Part shown: positions 10,660-21,347 of the stretch, in pieces
How the letters are laid out: each line of letters opens with the position of its first letter
Numbering within the stretch: the stretch's first letter is position 1
DNA from: Macrosoma leucophasiata
Lineage: Eukaryota; Arthropoda; Insecta; Lepidoptera; Hedylidae
DNA length: 64,000 bases
Reading direction: 5' to 3'
Assembly: GCA_036365455.1 (NCBI GenBank)
Contig: JAWQUS010000017.1
Location: 3,224,001 to 3,288,000, forward strand
Notes under the pieces: model-generated
The model's input: only the letters and a program-made list of their open reading frames with translations
What the model was told of the DNA's origin: nothing
Database searches by the model: none
Made by a program: the position numbers and the translations under genes

Positions 10660-10800
10660 GAATGGTAGGTGATTCCTTAACCTGAATACATCTACACAAA
10701 CTCTAGAGATCAAAATGCAAATGTGTTGTTACTACTAGAATGTCAAAATAATTGATTTTGACTCTCTGAAAGAAACTATGGGCCATACTATAATTTTATT
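10660..10800 (-). repeat. Possible degenerate family A fragment
   Basis: ATCTACACAAACTCTAGAGA then TCAAAATGCAAATGTGTTG follow family A order, with low identity. Confidence 0.4.
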
Positions 10801-10869
10801 ACATGAGTAGCGTCCTGACTCTGCTTTGCACGGGTTCAATGTAGGTCATTGAAATAAAACTTATTTTTA

Positions 10870-11012
10870 CAGATTTATCTCGCGTATATTAAACTAAAAT
10901 GATTTTTTAAATCAACCCGACGTTTCGGTCGCTTTTCAGCTTCCGTGGTCCCAGGCAGACTGGTGCCCGGGACCACGTGACTGGAGTGTAGCTCGCGAAA
11001 ACCTAAGAACAT
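10870..11012 (+). repeat. Family D hairpin element, copy 2
   Basis: It contains CTCGCGTATATTAAACT, CCCGACGTTTCGGTCGCTTT and TCCGTGGTCCCAGGCAGACT, then an imperfect inverted partner. It ends in GCTCGCGAAAACCTAAGAAC. Confidence 0.6.
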
Positions 11013-12235
11013 ATCAATGTAGGTCGTTACTGTTAATTTGATGTAATTTTTTTGGAATATATCAATATATTATCTACTATTATTTTAAGAATTTCCACCG
11101 ATTCATCTGTTTAAAACGATAATTGCAGCCCTAATGCTATCTATCGCACCAACTATCAAGCGAAGGTTAACAAACAAACAGACAAACAGACATTTAAAAA
11201 GTTAACATGTTAATTAAGTTTTTTTAAATTTCAATTTTTTCGAGAAACTTTGTTTTTTGTTTTTTTTTATAAAAACCTTCTCCAAAAAAAAATCACAAAA
11301 ACAAAAAAAAAATAGTGAAATCGATAAAGCCGTTCTTAAGTTTTGCGCTTAGCAACACATATAGCGATTCATTTTTATTTATATAGACATTATCATTAAA
11401 AACATTACTGTCACTTACGATTCCGTCCACAATATACCGGAAACACCGGAAATTCCTTGTTACTCAAATGTTATCCAAGTCGCAGCAGAATATTCAAAAC
11501 TTACGTTTTAAATTCCACAAAACCATTACTAACATAAATATGGAGCGCGCCTTTCCAATGGCCAATTTGTAGCCAGGAGTGTCATGTAAACACATTATCT
11601 TTCTCGAGGGTGTTGGCACGTCCCTGGCTCTTAGATGGATGCCTTTAAATTGTTTGCAGAGAGTCTTACAAGGCGTATTAAGGTATGTTGGTTTTGATGC
11701 AATGCGCTTATGGATAAGGTTAAGCTAAATCGACGACAAAACTTCCCGCCTGTATTTACTCTAAGAAGAAAGTTGTGGTATTTCCGAGCATACATTTCTA
11801 ATGCCGACCCAAAAAGAGGGTTGTTATAAGTTTGACTTATCTGTCTGTGGCATCGTAGCTATTAAACGGATGGGCCAATTTCAATGCAGTAGTCTTATTC
11901 GAAAGCCCTTTTCCTTGTGGTAGTTCTTAGTTTGGTGGATATAGCATAGGCGAATGAAGCTAATTTCCAGTTTTGGTTTCATGCATAATTTTAAAATCGT
12001 TTCAAAATTCACTGACTCAATGAGGGTTCGATGATGACCAGTACTTTCTGTGGAATCAAGGATCAACCTTGAAGCCAATAATTCCAAATAAATAAGCCAA
12101 CACTGAATCCAAAAATTCCAAATGTCGGTAAGTATCATTATCATTTCCGATACCCTTCAAATTAGGGTCTCATGATGTCCAGCTACTTGTGAACATAATT
12201 AATCCTGAAACTTAACTTGTAGTAGAAGATCCCTA
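11013..12235. other. Unassigned AT-rich DNA
   Basis: The stretch 11165-11345 has low-complexity A/T runs and a CAAACAGACAAACAGACA segment. An 87-codon minus-strand frame at 11881-12144 shows no motif I can name. Confidence 0.45.
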
Positions 12236-12239
12236 GAGG

Positions 12240-12545
12240 ATATTTTGTTATTTACTCGAGTGCATCAGATTAAAATATGGGAAATACTTTGCACCCTGTT
12301 GAGCACTTCTATCAAATCGTATATTGGGCCAAACCCTTAAATTAAGATTACCGCTACGAACTTGCCTCACATCCAAACCTTCACAATTTTGGGTGGGAGC
12401 TTCGATTGCGTTCACGGTAACATCTTTCCTGAGTATCGGACATTCTTGAGTAACTTTTCACCGCCATTTTGTAAGAATCAAATGTTTTTGAAAAGGGCAC
12501 AGTAGCATCTTTATGAGTCAAGGTCGCGTCAGATATTCCGAGAGA
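12240..12545 (-). repeat. Family H dispersed repeat, copy 2
   Basis: It is related to 446-853 in the opposite orientation. ACTCGAGTGCATCAGATT corresponds to the end block. AATTTTGGGTGGGAGCTTCG and TCAAATGTTTTTGAAAAGGG correspond to internal blocks. Confidence 0.45.
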
Positions 12546-13500
12546 TATACGTGCCCAAACGACTACCTTTCAATTGCCTTCATCCAGCGACTACCCGAGA
12601 CCATTGGTCGACGGTCGATCTCATGGCAAATTGCCCAAATTTTGACTTCTGGTAGACGGTCACCACTCAAGAAACCCTTTTGCCCCAACGACGGTCGGTT
12701 ATACGAGTGGGCTATAGGTGAGCTTACGTCAAAAATAGCTCTCATTATGGTCTTCCATGTGGTCTGAAGTATTCTTATGAGGGTCGTAGAATGGTTTAGA
12801 CGTCTATAAAATATTACGATGGAAAGAGTGGAAAATTATGATCTTAATTGATATACATTGCAAATGTTCAAAGAATATCAAGGCATCTTTAAAAAACCAT
12901 ACTGATTATATTAATACCAACTTAAATAAAAGATAGCCGAACTCAGACCTGCTGAGCTTAACTTCTTTCAATGTCAACTTCCGTGAAAATTCTGAATTAT
13001 TTTTCGAGCATACTACTCTCTCCATCAATAATCTTCGTAAACATTGAATTACTTTCATCTCAAATTAGGGTCAAACACAAAGCTAATACACCCGTCTTAT
13101 CGAGAGCAGTATCCATCACGTTTGGACGTCGTTATCATATTTAATCGTGAGTTAATGTAGCAACACTAATGCGCGACGGGGACTCCCCGCACTTGGGCTC
13201 ACGCCGTCACAAGTTAATCGTCCGTGTCGACGTTGCATTTATGAAGTTTGTTCCAGTAATACAGTAAACAGTTGGGTCAAGTTTGTATATTATATTCAAT
13301 TATAGGCAATAGGTATAGGCGTGGTTTACAAGGTTTAACAGGCATGGCTATTGAATTTTAAGCCTAATTACACAGGCCGAAGGCAATATTGTCGATATTC
13401 AATCAAACCGTAATAAATTACAATGAACTGCATTTTTATAATTTGTACAACATGATAAAAAAAAAAACTTTGTGTACGGTTGGAAATGGAGTGAAACGAT
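12546..13500. other. Mostly unassigned, with a possible LINE fragment at 12575-12770
   Basis: The part CATCCAGCGACTACCCGAGA with ACGGTCGATC and GACGGTCACCACTC resembles the reverse complement of RTE-like C-terminal coding DNA as at 54336-54527. Both strands are open over 60-84 codons. The rest holds no recognisable feature. Confidence 0.35.
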
Positions 13501-13539
13501 TTGAGTACCCCGGTGCGGCAATTCTATGAGTAGTAAATT

Positions 13540-13700
13540 AAGTGTAAAATGAAAGTTGAGACGTTACGCGCGATTCTCCCGCGAGCGCTGCGACCGAGCG
13601 GACATGTTTCACTCAGCCGCACACTACCGATCTCCTTACGGATACCGAGTAAACTTGTGTCGTGCATCGGACCTGACACACAAACAATTTTTCCACATTT
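13540..13700. promoter_or_regulatory. GC-rich island, possible promoter or 5' exon
   Basis: This block is rich in CpG (TTACGCGCGATTCTCCCGCG, GCGCTGCGACCGAGCGGACA), unlike its AT-rich surroundings. It includes TCACTCAGCCGC, which fits an insect TCAGT-like initiator only loosely. Frames of 63-95 codons cross it on both strands. There is no splice or protein evidence, so this is only a compositional call. Confidence 0.25.
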
Positions 13701-13907
13701 TATTTTAGGAAACACTTTTTATTGGTCTTCTTCTTTTCGAGTCAGCGGCTCGATACGTTTTAATTTTGTCAGATTTTGTCCGCCCATACCTCGCTACAGC
13801 GACTGCAGCATCGTTTACCTTTTGGAGGTCCTCTAATGTGCAGGAGCAGGGGGCTAATGGACAAAGAAGCATGTGTTGCATCGTCTGGGATGGAGCCCCA
13901 CAGTCAC

Positions 13908-14300
13908 ATTGTTTTTATTGGTAGTAGAGTCCCAAAGCCGGAGCTCGAGGGCGTAGGTTTGATAGCGTTATCTAATCTTTTTTTTTATGCAATGGAAGTG
14001 GCAAGCAAGCTTGCAGTGCATATTGATGTTAAGTGATTACTGCAGCCTATAGACACCCACACAAAGACCAAGGTCAAAATGCAGATGCGTTACCTACCAC
14101 TCCTGAAGCCTAAAATGTTATACCTGTGTGCCGGAAATTACAGGGCCGTACATTACTACCTGACCGGAACACGATAGTGCTGAACACTACCATTTAGCGG
14201 ATACGGATTACCATTAATCTACTTATTGCTAAAATTAAATGGTAAATTCAACGCGATTGTGGTCCGAACGGGGTGGTAATGTACGGTAACAACTTAATCA
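13908..14300 (-). repeat. Family A (A1, minus) inserted in another family A copy (plus)
   Basis: An outer + copy begins at GGTAGTAGAGTCCC and resumes near 14208 with TAATCTACTTATTGCTAAA. Between them, 13978-14205 is a minus-strand copy starting with a T-run and ATGCAATGGAAGTGGC and ending at ACTACCATTTAGCGG. TAATCT occurs on both sides and may be the target duplication. Confidence 0.7.
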
Positions 14301-14633
14301 TAATATCCTGCAACATAAAAAGTGTTTGCTGACCTTCTTCACCGTTGAATATCAAACCGGAAGATATTACAAGCAATGCCATTTAATGGCAGATAGTTAA
14401 CTCAGTAACTCATATAATCTCTACTTAGTCTGTCACAGTAAATCTGAACTTTAAATTAATCTTGGATGATTACAAGTCCAATAATGTAGAAGGACCCTCG
14501 TAGTAATAATTTGTGATTCGCAGACTTCGCAGTACAATTAATTATTACCATAACGAGGGTTGATGGCATTTAGCGATTACTAATTTGAGTGTGTTGTCAT
14601 TATGGCCACGTAATAACTATCGCCGAGACAAAA

Positions 14634-15387
14634 ACTTAGCCTGGGTTGCACCACGACTTTTGTCACATCCTGCTCTAACTTTAACAAAGGAGATGTTGCA
14701 AAAATGTATGGACCTCCGGCCATGTATTGTACACAATATCATTAACAGGCAAAATCAATTTAAAAACGTTTTTTACTGCATATTTTCACTTATTTAGCTT
14801 TGTTTGCAGTTACAAAACATTATTTGCAGTTAGAATTGCAACTCAAAACCAACATGGCGGATATGGCGGGCGATGTCATTTTAACATTTTCATTTTTTAA
14901 ATTGTTTTTTTGATTATGTAGTACTTGGAGAAAAAAGTAATATTTTCTAAATACTATCGAAATCGATTTTATGTGTCAAAACTACAATAATCGATTATCA
15001 ATTTTTAAAAAATCATCGGAACTTCTTTAAATTGATCGATTCGATACATTGTTTTTTTTATAATGTGTGATGCACTAGTAAGATACAGTTATCATTAGTT
15101 TTGTTTTATCTATATAGGTACCTACTATCCCAAGCGTCGGCTGTATCGCCGCCATGTTGAACAGGGTTGAAAATGATAAAATCGTTGAATTAAATGTGGT
15201 TGTAACTCTAAAATACATTCTTGAATAAATTAATTGTATTTTTTTCGGATTCTTCTTTAATTTACCCATTTTTTGAGGACATGTACAAACTAGAGCCGAG
15301 CTCGCAACATCTCCTTTCCTTAAGTTAGAGAAGGATGTGCAATGTAAAAAATTACTTTAACAAATTATGTGCTGCAATCCAGGCTTA
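14634..15387. repeat. Family J element, split by family K
   Basis: The left arm AGCCTGGGTTGCACCACGAC and right arm GCTGCAATCCAGGCTTAG are approximate inverted ends. CACATCCTGCTCTAACTTTAA is mirrored by AAGTTAGAGAAGGATGTGCA on the right. Related right arms occur at 22455-22530, 23610-23690 and 35300-35390. Confidence 0.6.
14685..15317. mobile_element. Family K TIR element, copy 1 (about 633 bp)
   Basis: Ends are AAAGGAGATGTTGC and its exact reverse complement GCAACATCTCCTTT. The interior holds ATGTATGGACCTCCGGCCAT and AACCAACATGGCGGATATGG, shared with copy 2 at 40040-40410. It sits inside family J. No transposase frame is present and no clear target duplication remains in this copy. Confidence 0.7.
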
Positions 15388-15543
15388 GTGCGAGATTCAC
15401 AGACCGCACTACGACTTTACTTCGAGCAAAGTATGCTTAGAACTGAGATGAATGATATTATGTACAGAAATGTATGGGTTTTGACAGTTCGAAGCGTACT
15501 TTTCTCGAAAGTAAAGTCGTAGTGCGGTCTGTGAATCTCGCAC
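15388..15543. mobile_element. PIF/Harbinger-like MITE (family P), copy 1
   Basis: This 156-bp element has long inverted ends, GTGCGAGATTCACAGACCGC outward-matched by GCGGTCTGTGAATCTCGCAC, and is flanked by TTA on both sides (15385-15387 and 15544-15546). TTA/TAA duplications are typical of PIF/Harbinger. Copy 2 is at 46354-46490. The stem is nearly perfect over about 50 bp per arm. Confidence 0.75.
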
Positions 15544-15799
15544 TTAGTGTCTCAGGGGACCACATCTGGTTTTTTGTAGTCTATAAGCTGCGGTCAAAAC
15601 TATACATTTATTTGAACTGCATTCATGCCATTTTCATAAATAATATTATAGGCCCATGTTTTTAATACCTCGCTAAGTTCGATTGGTACTAAAAGATAAT
15701 AGTTATTGCAAAGTTAAATCATTATTTGAACTTTTGATCCCACCCACAGACAGTACTCTACTAATTTGGTCAGAATAGGTCAATCATGGTAATCCTAAG

Positions 15800-16390
15800 C
15801 CATTGCCGTTTTCAAATCCTTTAACATCCTACCTTTATCGTCTATGTACATTAAAGAGTTATGTATATTTGTTAAGAAGCATCCATATTTCTTTAAAAAA
15901 TACACCGACGTTTGTTCTCGACAAAAGAGGGGCTTTTATGCTGATCTACTTTATCATCCTCTTTGCCATAAAGACATCTATAAAAGAAACGCATATAATA
16001 TGTATAATATGTATATCTGTTTACAATACCCTTCCTGCATTCATGAAAAAACTTGAGGGTAATAAATTTAAACGAACCTTAAATAAATGGCTTCTTAACA
16101 ATTGTATATACGACATTAACGAATATAAAATATATTGTTATAATAATTATAATTAATTCAATATATTACGTAAGTTTTCAATGACCTTAATCTAAGTAAA
16201 CAATATCTATAATTTTAATGCACCTAATTCAACTCTGTATGACCTCAGTCAATTCAAATAATGTAATAACAATTATCTTGTAAAATCAATAATGTTCATT
16301 ACAAGCATTTGCACATCCGCTTGCGGATTGAATACATGTTCTGACACTAAAATAGTATTAAGATCCTAAAAATGTAATTGTATTCTAGCA
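15800..16390 (+). pseudogene. Jockey/CR1-type LINE, C-terminal fragment and 3' UTR
   Basis: One frame gives the Arg/Lys-rich stretch YTDVCSRQKRGFYADLL. A second frame gives YNTLPAFMKKLEGNKFKRTL followed by NKWLLNNCIYDINEYK, the usual last residues of a non-LTR reverse transcriptase frame (N-L-P then KFK...L..WL). A frameshift separates the two. Downstream, GCACATCCGCTTGCGGATTG, GTATTAAGATCC and ATGTAATTGTATTCTAGC look like the 3' UTR. It is truncated at the 5' side and has no RT active site. Confidence 0.65.
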
Positions 16391-16393
16391 AAT

Positions 16394-16802
16394 TATTTGC
16401 GCAAGATCTGCGGTGTATCACTCACCGATCGCGTTCGTAATGAAGATGTAAGAAAGAGACTTTGTGTGAATGATAGTATCGGTGTAAAAATGAAAAAAGG
16501 CATGCTCCGATGGTTCGGGCATATAGAAAGAATGTCGAATGAGCGAATGACTAAACAGATATACAATGCGAATGTGGATGGTTGCAGAGGCCCAGGAAGA
16601 CCAAGGCTGACCTACCATGACCAAATAGGTCGAGTTCTGTCTGATGGTGGGGTCAAAAGTCTTAGGAATCGGCGTGCATGTATGAAGAGAATGATGAAGG
16701 TAGACGAGGCACGAGAGGTTTGTCAGAACCGGGATGTCTGGCGCTCTACACTCTCTGCCTACCCCGTTAGGGACCTGGCGTGAAGATACATACATACATA
16801 CA
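16394..16802 (+). pseudogene. RTE-type LINE C-terminal fragment with (CATA)n end
   Basis: An open frame of 128 codons reads LRKICGVSLTDRVRNEDVRK, then MLRWFGHIERMSNERMTKQI, then CRGPGRPRLTYHDQIGRVL, ending WRSTLSAYPVRDLA. This matches the C-terminal extension of RTE-clade endonuclease/RT proteins. The catalytic domains are absent because the copy is 5'-truncated. The stop is followed by ACATACATACATACA, the short tandem repeat that ends RTE elements. It begins next to the LINE 3' UTR at 16390. The target duplication is unclear (AATTA on both sides at best). Confidence 0.75.
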
Positions 16803-17363
16803 ATTACATGTGTTCTATTTTGGCTATGACTGTATGTGGTATACGGGCAGTGAAAAAGATAAAAATTAATAAATCTTGTAAAAAAACAGTACTTATTTTA
16901 ACTTCAATCTCCAAAGCTTCAATCGACTGGAGTATTAAAAAAAATATATCCGGGTACTGTCGAAGAAGATTCCGGTGATCCAAAACCATTGCAAATTAGA
17001 CTTTATCTACACACAAATAAGGCACCGACATGATCTACCGGACATGTTTTCGATGCTTCATATACATATAAGTTTGTCAGAGTTAAACTATCAAGTTTTT
17101 GTTTTCTTATTTCAAAACCGAATTCCATTTCCACGTCGACGGACGCTTCCGAAAAGCACTGGCCATAAATTTGTCTAGTCTCGGCAAGTGTTAGGTGTTT
17201 TTATTGGTATATAAATCTTCTATATTGGTCGCCCTTAACCTGCTAGGAATAGACGCTGGAGTGTGCTTGCCAAATGTTGTGGCAATGGGTTTTATCAATT
17301 GAAAAGCGGGTAATTGCCAAATGGGATATGTCTCCTAGTGGTGATATTGTTCTATTTTTTAAA
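16803..17363. other. Unassigned DNA
   Basis: Short frames of 61-67 codons on both strands are without recognisable motifs. Confidence 0.45.
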
Positions 17364-17671
17364 TCTATACAAATAAATAAAATTGGAGTGTCTGTTTGTA
17401 ATATAAAAATAACCGCTTTTTACTAAATGCATATGTATGTATACACGGTACATATATCAAAACAACATTTTTTACAATTTTTGTCTGTCTGTTTGTTCCC
17501 CCTAATCTCGGAAACGGCTGGACCGATTTCGACGGGACTTTCATTGGCAGATAGCTTATGTAATAAGGAGTAACTTAGGCTACGTTTGTACTAGCTGCGC
17601 CCGCGACTTCGTCCGGGTACATACTGAACAATCATACATTCCCACACGGATGAAGTCGCGGGCACAGCTAG
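17364..17671 (+). mobile_element. Helitron-like element, 308 bp, copy B1
   Basis: It starts with TC (TCTATACAAATAAATAAAAT) after an A and ends with CTAG before a T, the A-TC...CTRR-T arrangement of Helitrons. Before the end lies an imperfect hairpin built from CGCGACTTCGTCCG and ATGAAGTCGCGGGC. The interior has TTGTCTGTCTGTTTGTTCC and ACGGCTGGACCGATTTCGAC. It is non-autonomous, and four more copies are in this window. Confidence 0.65.
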
Positions 17672-18043
17672 TTGAAAATAATCTTAGGGGCGTCTCCGTT
17701 GTTTAATGTATGCTATCTTCTACAGGTTTTCGGGAAGTAGAAGTATAAAGTCTTATAAAAATCGCTCAAATGCGAGTCAGACTGCCGAAATAATGAATTA
17801 TGGTATACCCTTATTTACGTCACAAATACCCGATGTGGTTGAAATTTAAGAAATCCTCTCCAAATAGTATTTCAGGCAAACGCACGAGTGATCTTTTAAG
17901 GTTTTGTTTTTTTTCCCATTGAAGTGAGGAACCCTAAAAGATAGGTCCAGATGATATCAATTTTTGTAATGTTTGTCGCCTTAATGCATAATCGCTAATT
18001 CAAAATTATCTACTTCAGAGTAATTTAAGCAGTCCTAAAACAT
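17672..18043. other. Unassigned DNA
   Basis: No recognised repeat. AAGTCTTATAAAAATCGCTC and TAATGAATTATGGTATACCC may belong to an old element, but I found no second copy. Confidence 0.45.
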
Positions 18044-18066
18044 TAACCCCCTTATTTATAAACGAA

Positions 18067-19213
18067 ATAGGTTGGAGAAAAAGTCTTTTCGTATTATAGT
18101 ATGTATGAACTTGTAATAAAATCTCTTTGGCTGCAGTATTTGTATCTGGCTGGTTTTGGTATCATTGAAAGTTAAAATTTTAAAGAACATAATTCTAAAT
18201 TCAAATTAGGCAAATGTGTGATTTTCATTTGTTTTTCGTACTGTCAAGATGAGTGAATCTAATAAAGAAATTCGATACATTTTAAAATTTACTACAAAAA
18301 AGGTAAAAATGCATGAAAAAGTGGAGCAAGATCGACATATCAGTAGTTACAACGTAGCTGAAGAACTGAGAATTGATCACAAAACAGTTTTGGCGCATTT
18401 GAAAAAAGCTGGATACAAAAAAAAAGCTCGATATTTGGGTACCTCACGAGCTCACTGAAAGAAACCTAATGAACCGTGTACTCATTTGTGATTCTTTATT
18501 ACGACGTAATGAAACCGAATCATTTTTGAAGAAGCTGATAACTGGTGATGAAGAGTGGATCACGTACGCAGGAACGTGCGAAAAAGGTCGTGGTCAAAGG
18601 CCGGTCAGGCTTCACAGACTGTGGCAAAACCCGGGTTAACTCGCAATAAGGTGATGTTGTGTGTGTGGTGGGATTGGAAGGGCATTATTCATTATGAGCT
18701 ATTACCACCAGGCAGGACTATCGATTTTGAACTCTACTGCGAACAACTGATGAGATTAAAGCAAGAAGTTGAGAGAAAGCGGCCGGAATTGATCAACAGA
18801 AGGGGTGTGGTGTTTCATCATGATAACGCTAGACCTCACACATCTATAGCCACTCAGCAAAAATTAAGAGAGTTTGGCTGGGAGGTGTTAATGCATCCGC
18901 CTTATAGTCCTGACCTTGCACCTTCAGATTTCCACCTGTTTCGGTCTCTTCAGAATTCTTTATGCAATGTTAGGTTAACATCACGAGAGGACTGCCAAAT
19001 CCACTTGTCGCGGATTGATGAGAAGATATTTGACTATTTTGATGAGAAGTCCCAAAATTTTTATAGCATTGGGATCATGTCTCTACCTACAAGATGGCAA
19101 AAGGTTATCAAATAAAATGGTACATACATACTTTAGTTAAATTTAAATAAACTATATTAAAAAATGTTTTGAATTATCTTAAAAAATGCGAAGAAACTTT
19201 TTCCCCAACCCAA
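18067..19213 (+). mobile_element. mariner transposon, copy 1 (1147 bp, internally deleted)
   Basis: The 5' end ATAGGTTGGAGAAAAAGTC and 3' end ACTTTTTCCCCAACCCAA are inverted repeats. The target duplication is TA at the right (19214-19215) and AA, a mutated TA, at the left. Compared with copy 2 it lacks about 165 bp of the transposase N-terminal coding region but has no SINE insertion. The host site is a family N MITE. Confidence 0.9.
18249..19115 (+). pseudogene. mariner transposase pseudogene, copy 1
   Basis: The start ATG (18249) encodes MSESNKEIRYILKF. The frame then jumps through a deletion that removed most of the first helix-turn-helix region, joining to HEKVEQDRHIS. The frame ends after GYKKKARYLGTSRAH. 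Coding sequence resumes around LLRRNETESFLKKLITGDEE (first catalytic Asp in TGDE) after frame disruption. The 186-codon frame at 18555-19115 carries the second Asp in HHDNARPH and the third in SPDLAPSDFHLF. I count 34 residues between them, the D,D34D signature of mariner. The protein cannot be made as one piece. Confidence 0.88.
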
Positions 19214-19342
19214 TATTTTAGCTTAAGTGTTGCTAATCTCTCCTTTGTCTTTTTCTATTCTGCACATTTGACAATGCAACTGACAAAGGCAAAGCATTAT
19301 ATAGCTAAAACGTATCTAATGTTCGTTTATGAATAGGGGTAA

Positions 19343-19819
19343 GCATGTAATTCAAACTAAGAAAATTAAATTAAGTCACTAGAAATTATTCGAGGTCACA
19401 TCTCAAGAAAATAAATCTAAGCAGCCAATCTGTCCGTTTCATCGGACGTCCTTTCCAAATCTTTGTTCATCTGCCAACTAAAAATATAATGTCAATGGTG
19501 AAAATAGCACATTCCTTACTACGTGTTTTCTTTGGAGTGCAATGTGCACTCGCCTTTAATAGTTGGTGATTCAGTGGTTTTTATGATATCTGCAGTATTT
19601 TTGGTGGGTGTCCAGATTGCTAAGGCATGTGGGTTCAGCAGTGTTTATTGCAAACGAAATATAGAAATGAAGCTATTATTGCGTATCTATCTACCTCTTA
19701 ATATTAGGTAAATTACAGTACCAAGTTCCAGTACCCAGTTAATAAATATTTCAAGAAAGAGATAATCGGCTAGTTTCGACTTCGTAGAGCGTTATCTCTG
19801 TTGCACACTACCTACGTAA
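19343..19819. other. Unassigned DNA
   Basis: No repeat recognised. A 62-codon + frame at 19523 has a hydrophobic start (VVFMISAVFLVGV) but lacks other support. Confidence 0.4.
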
Positions 19820-20465
19820 TCTACACTAATATTATAAAGAGGAAAACTTTGTTTGTTTGGTTGTATTGAGTAGGCTCAAAAACTACTAGGCCGATTTACA
19901 AAAAAAATCACAATTCGAAAGACACATTCACCACGGATAACATAGGATATATTTTATTTTGTAAAAAATAGGATTCCGTAAGATAATTGAGTGTTTTGGA
20001 CACAAGGTGAAAAAATTAACCAGAAAAGTTACTTATTTTGCGTACGCTGCCTAAACCATAAAAGATATCGAGGAAGGCTTCAGGCTTTATCTATATATAT
20101 TTTTTTTTATGTCATGGAAGTGGTAAACAAGCATGCAGTTCACATTGACGTTAAGTGATGACTGCAGCCTATAGACACCCACACAAAGACCAAGGTCAAA
20201 ATGCAGATGCGTTACCACTCCTGAGGCCTAAGGTCTTATGCCTCTGTGCCGGAAATTACAGGGCCGTACATTACCACCTGACCGGAACACGATAATGTTG
20301 AACACTACCATTTAGCGGCAAGTATATTAGGTGATGCGGTGGTGCCTACGCCCGCGAGCTCCGTCACTGGAGCTCTACCACCAGTAATAGTATAATCATC
20401 ACGCTAAGACGAATAGAAGAGGGTAGGTAACATTGCACCCTCGCGAAGCCGGGGCGTGCCGCTAG
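19820..20465 (+). mobile_element. Helitron-like element split by family A
   Basis: It begins A-TCTACACTAATATTATAAAG and ends GGGGCGTGCCGCTAG-T after the block CGCGAAGCCGGGG. The same end blocks are close together in the 183-bp copy at 33808-33990. The family A copy at 20101-20386 interrupts it just before ATCATCACGCTAAG. Confidence 0.6.
20101..20386 (-). repeat. Family A repeat (A1), full length
   Basis: It runs from a T-rich start with ATGTCATGGAAGTGG to GCTCTACCACCAGTA. It is close to the consensus and therefore fairly recent. Confidence 0.88.
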
Positions 20466-21035
20466 TTCTATTATATATTGATAGTGCGGTATTGGTTAAA
20501 ATTGTTTCGATCAAAATGGTCGCTAAGCGTTGCATGAGTAGTGTGCGAAAAAAATAATGCTCTACAGGTAGGCAGAGGTAATTGCATGCATTTTTTTCTT
20601 ATTATAGCATTGTTTCCTTTTTCTCAGGTTTGCATTGCTTTAACATGGACTTCGTGTATCAAATAATAATGAAGTATGCATTTTCTTTTCTTTTCTTTTT
20701 ACTCTTTGTTATAAGTTTGTAAAGGGGAAAAGAGACATTCTACTGATATACTTTTTACATTAGTTTATGACATTTAGTTTTATCTTAGTGATATTCTTGA
20801 CTTTACATATATTTTTTATCTTGTTTGACATGTATATCAATTGTTATTCGCTTTAATTTATTTTGTTTGTTTTTGACGTGTCATAAGAGGTGCCTGTCAC
20901 CCTAAATGAATAAATGAGTTTCTGATTCTGATTCTGAAATAAAATAAATATACTACAAAATCCACTATACTCTGTAGGCGTGAATTGGGTTTGATTTTAC
21001 AGCACATAAGCTTGAGCATGTAAACTAATGTATTT
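20466..21035. other. Unassigned AT-rich DNA
   Basis: A CTTTTCTTTTC-type pyrimidine run lies at 20682-20702. The end AATGAATAAATGAGTTTCTG followed by ATTCTGATTCTGAAAT (20920-20938) resembles a LINE 3' end with a short tandem repeat, but no coding tail precedes it. Confidence 0.4.
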
Positions 21036-21039
21036 TAAT

Positions 21040-21215
21040 TTACAATGAAGTGCACATTTGAATATAAATGCTCCCATCGCAGTGTTTACGCTCTCTAACT
21101 AATTGAAAGCAAGCCAGTGTTAATTTAACGATTCATAGTTGCATTTGGGAAAGAGCCTACCGGCTGTTCCCTGGACAATATTGTAAATTGTTCTTCTGTT
21201 CTAAACAATAGTTTT
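21040..21215 (+). repeat. Family G repeat, copy 1
   Basis: It shares AATGCTCCCATCGCAGTGTT, GCAAGCCAGTGTTAATTTAA, the TGGGA..AGAGC and GGCTGTTCCCTGGACAAT blocks with 24590-24800, and in reverse with 22545-22757. Confidence 0.6.
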
Positions 21216-21347
21216 GCATAACTTTTGTGCTTTTATTATGTAGAATATTTCCTTATATACATAAATAAATATGCTACTTATATTTACACATAATGCAACA
21301 TATATTCGTTAAAGAAGTTTAACCCGCAAACAAAATACTCGTACTAA

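Larger units (their letters stand above)
14540..15640 (+). repeat. Family A2 copy split by nested elements
   Basis: The left remnant is 14560-14633 (GTCATTATGGCCACGTAATA then ACTATCGCCGAGAC). The right remnant is 15545-15640 (GTGTCTCAGGGGACC, TATAAGCTGCGGTC and TTGAACTGCATTCATGCC). These are consecutive pieces of the A2 consensus, so the roughly 910 bp between them entered later. Confidence 0.6.
18047..19339. mobile_element. PIF/Harbinger-like MITE (family N), copy 1, split by mariner
   Basis: The ends are CCCCCTTATTTATAAACG and CGTTTATGAATAGGGG, flanked by TAA (18044-18046 and 19340-19342). The interior block GCTAATCTCTCCTTTGTC and GACAATGCAACTGACAAAGG matches copies at 21348 and 35399. Mariner copy 1 sits near the left end. 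Removing it restores a MITE of about 145 bp. Confidence 0.8.

Noticed and set aside
14685..15319. piggyBac-type element from TTAA near both ends of family K
   Set aside because: TTAA is near both ends of copy 1 but not directly adjacent to matching termini, and copy 2 shows TA flanks, which fits better.
16418..16795. 125-codon minus-strand frame as a gene
   Set aside because: It is the antisense of an RTE coding fragment, and the identical antisense frame recurs at 36674-37051. It is a shadow frame.
18249..19115. Active mariner or SETMAR-like host fusion
   Set aside because: No SET domain is present nearby, and both transposase copies carry deletions, stops or an insertion.
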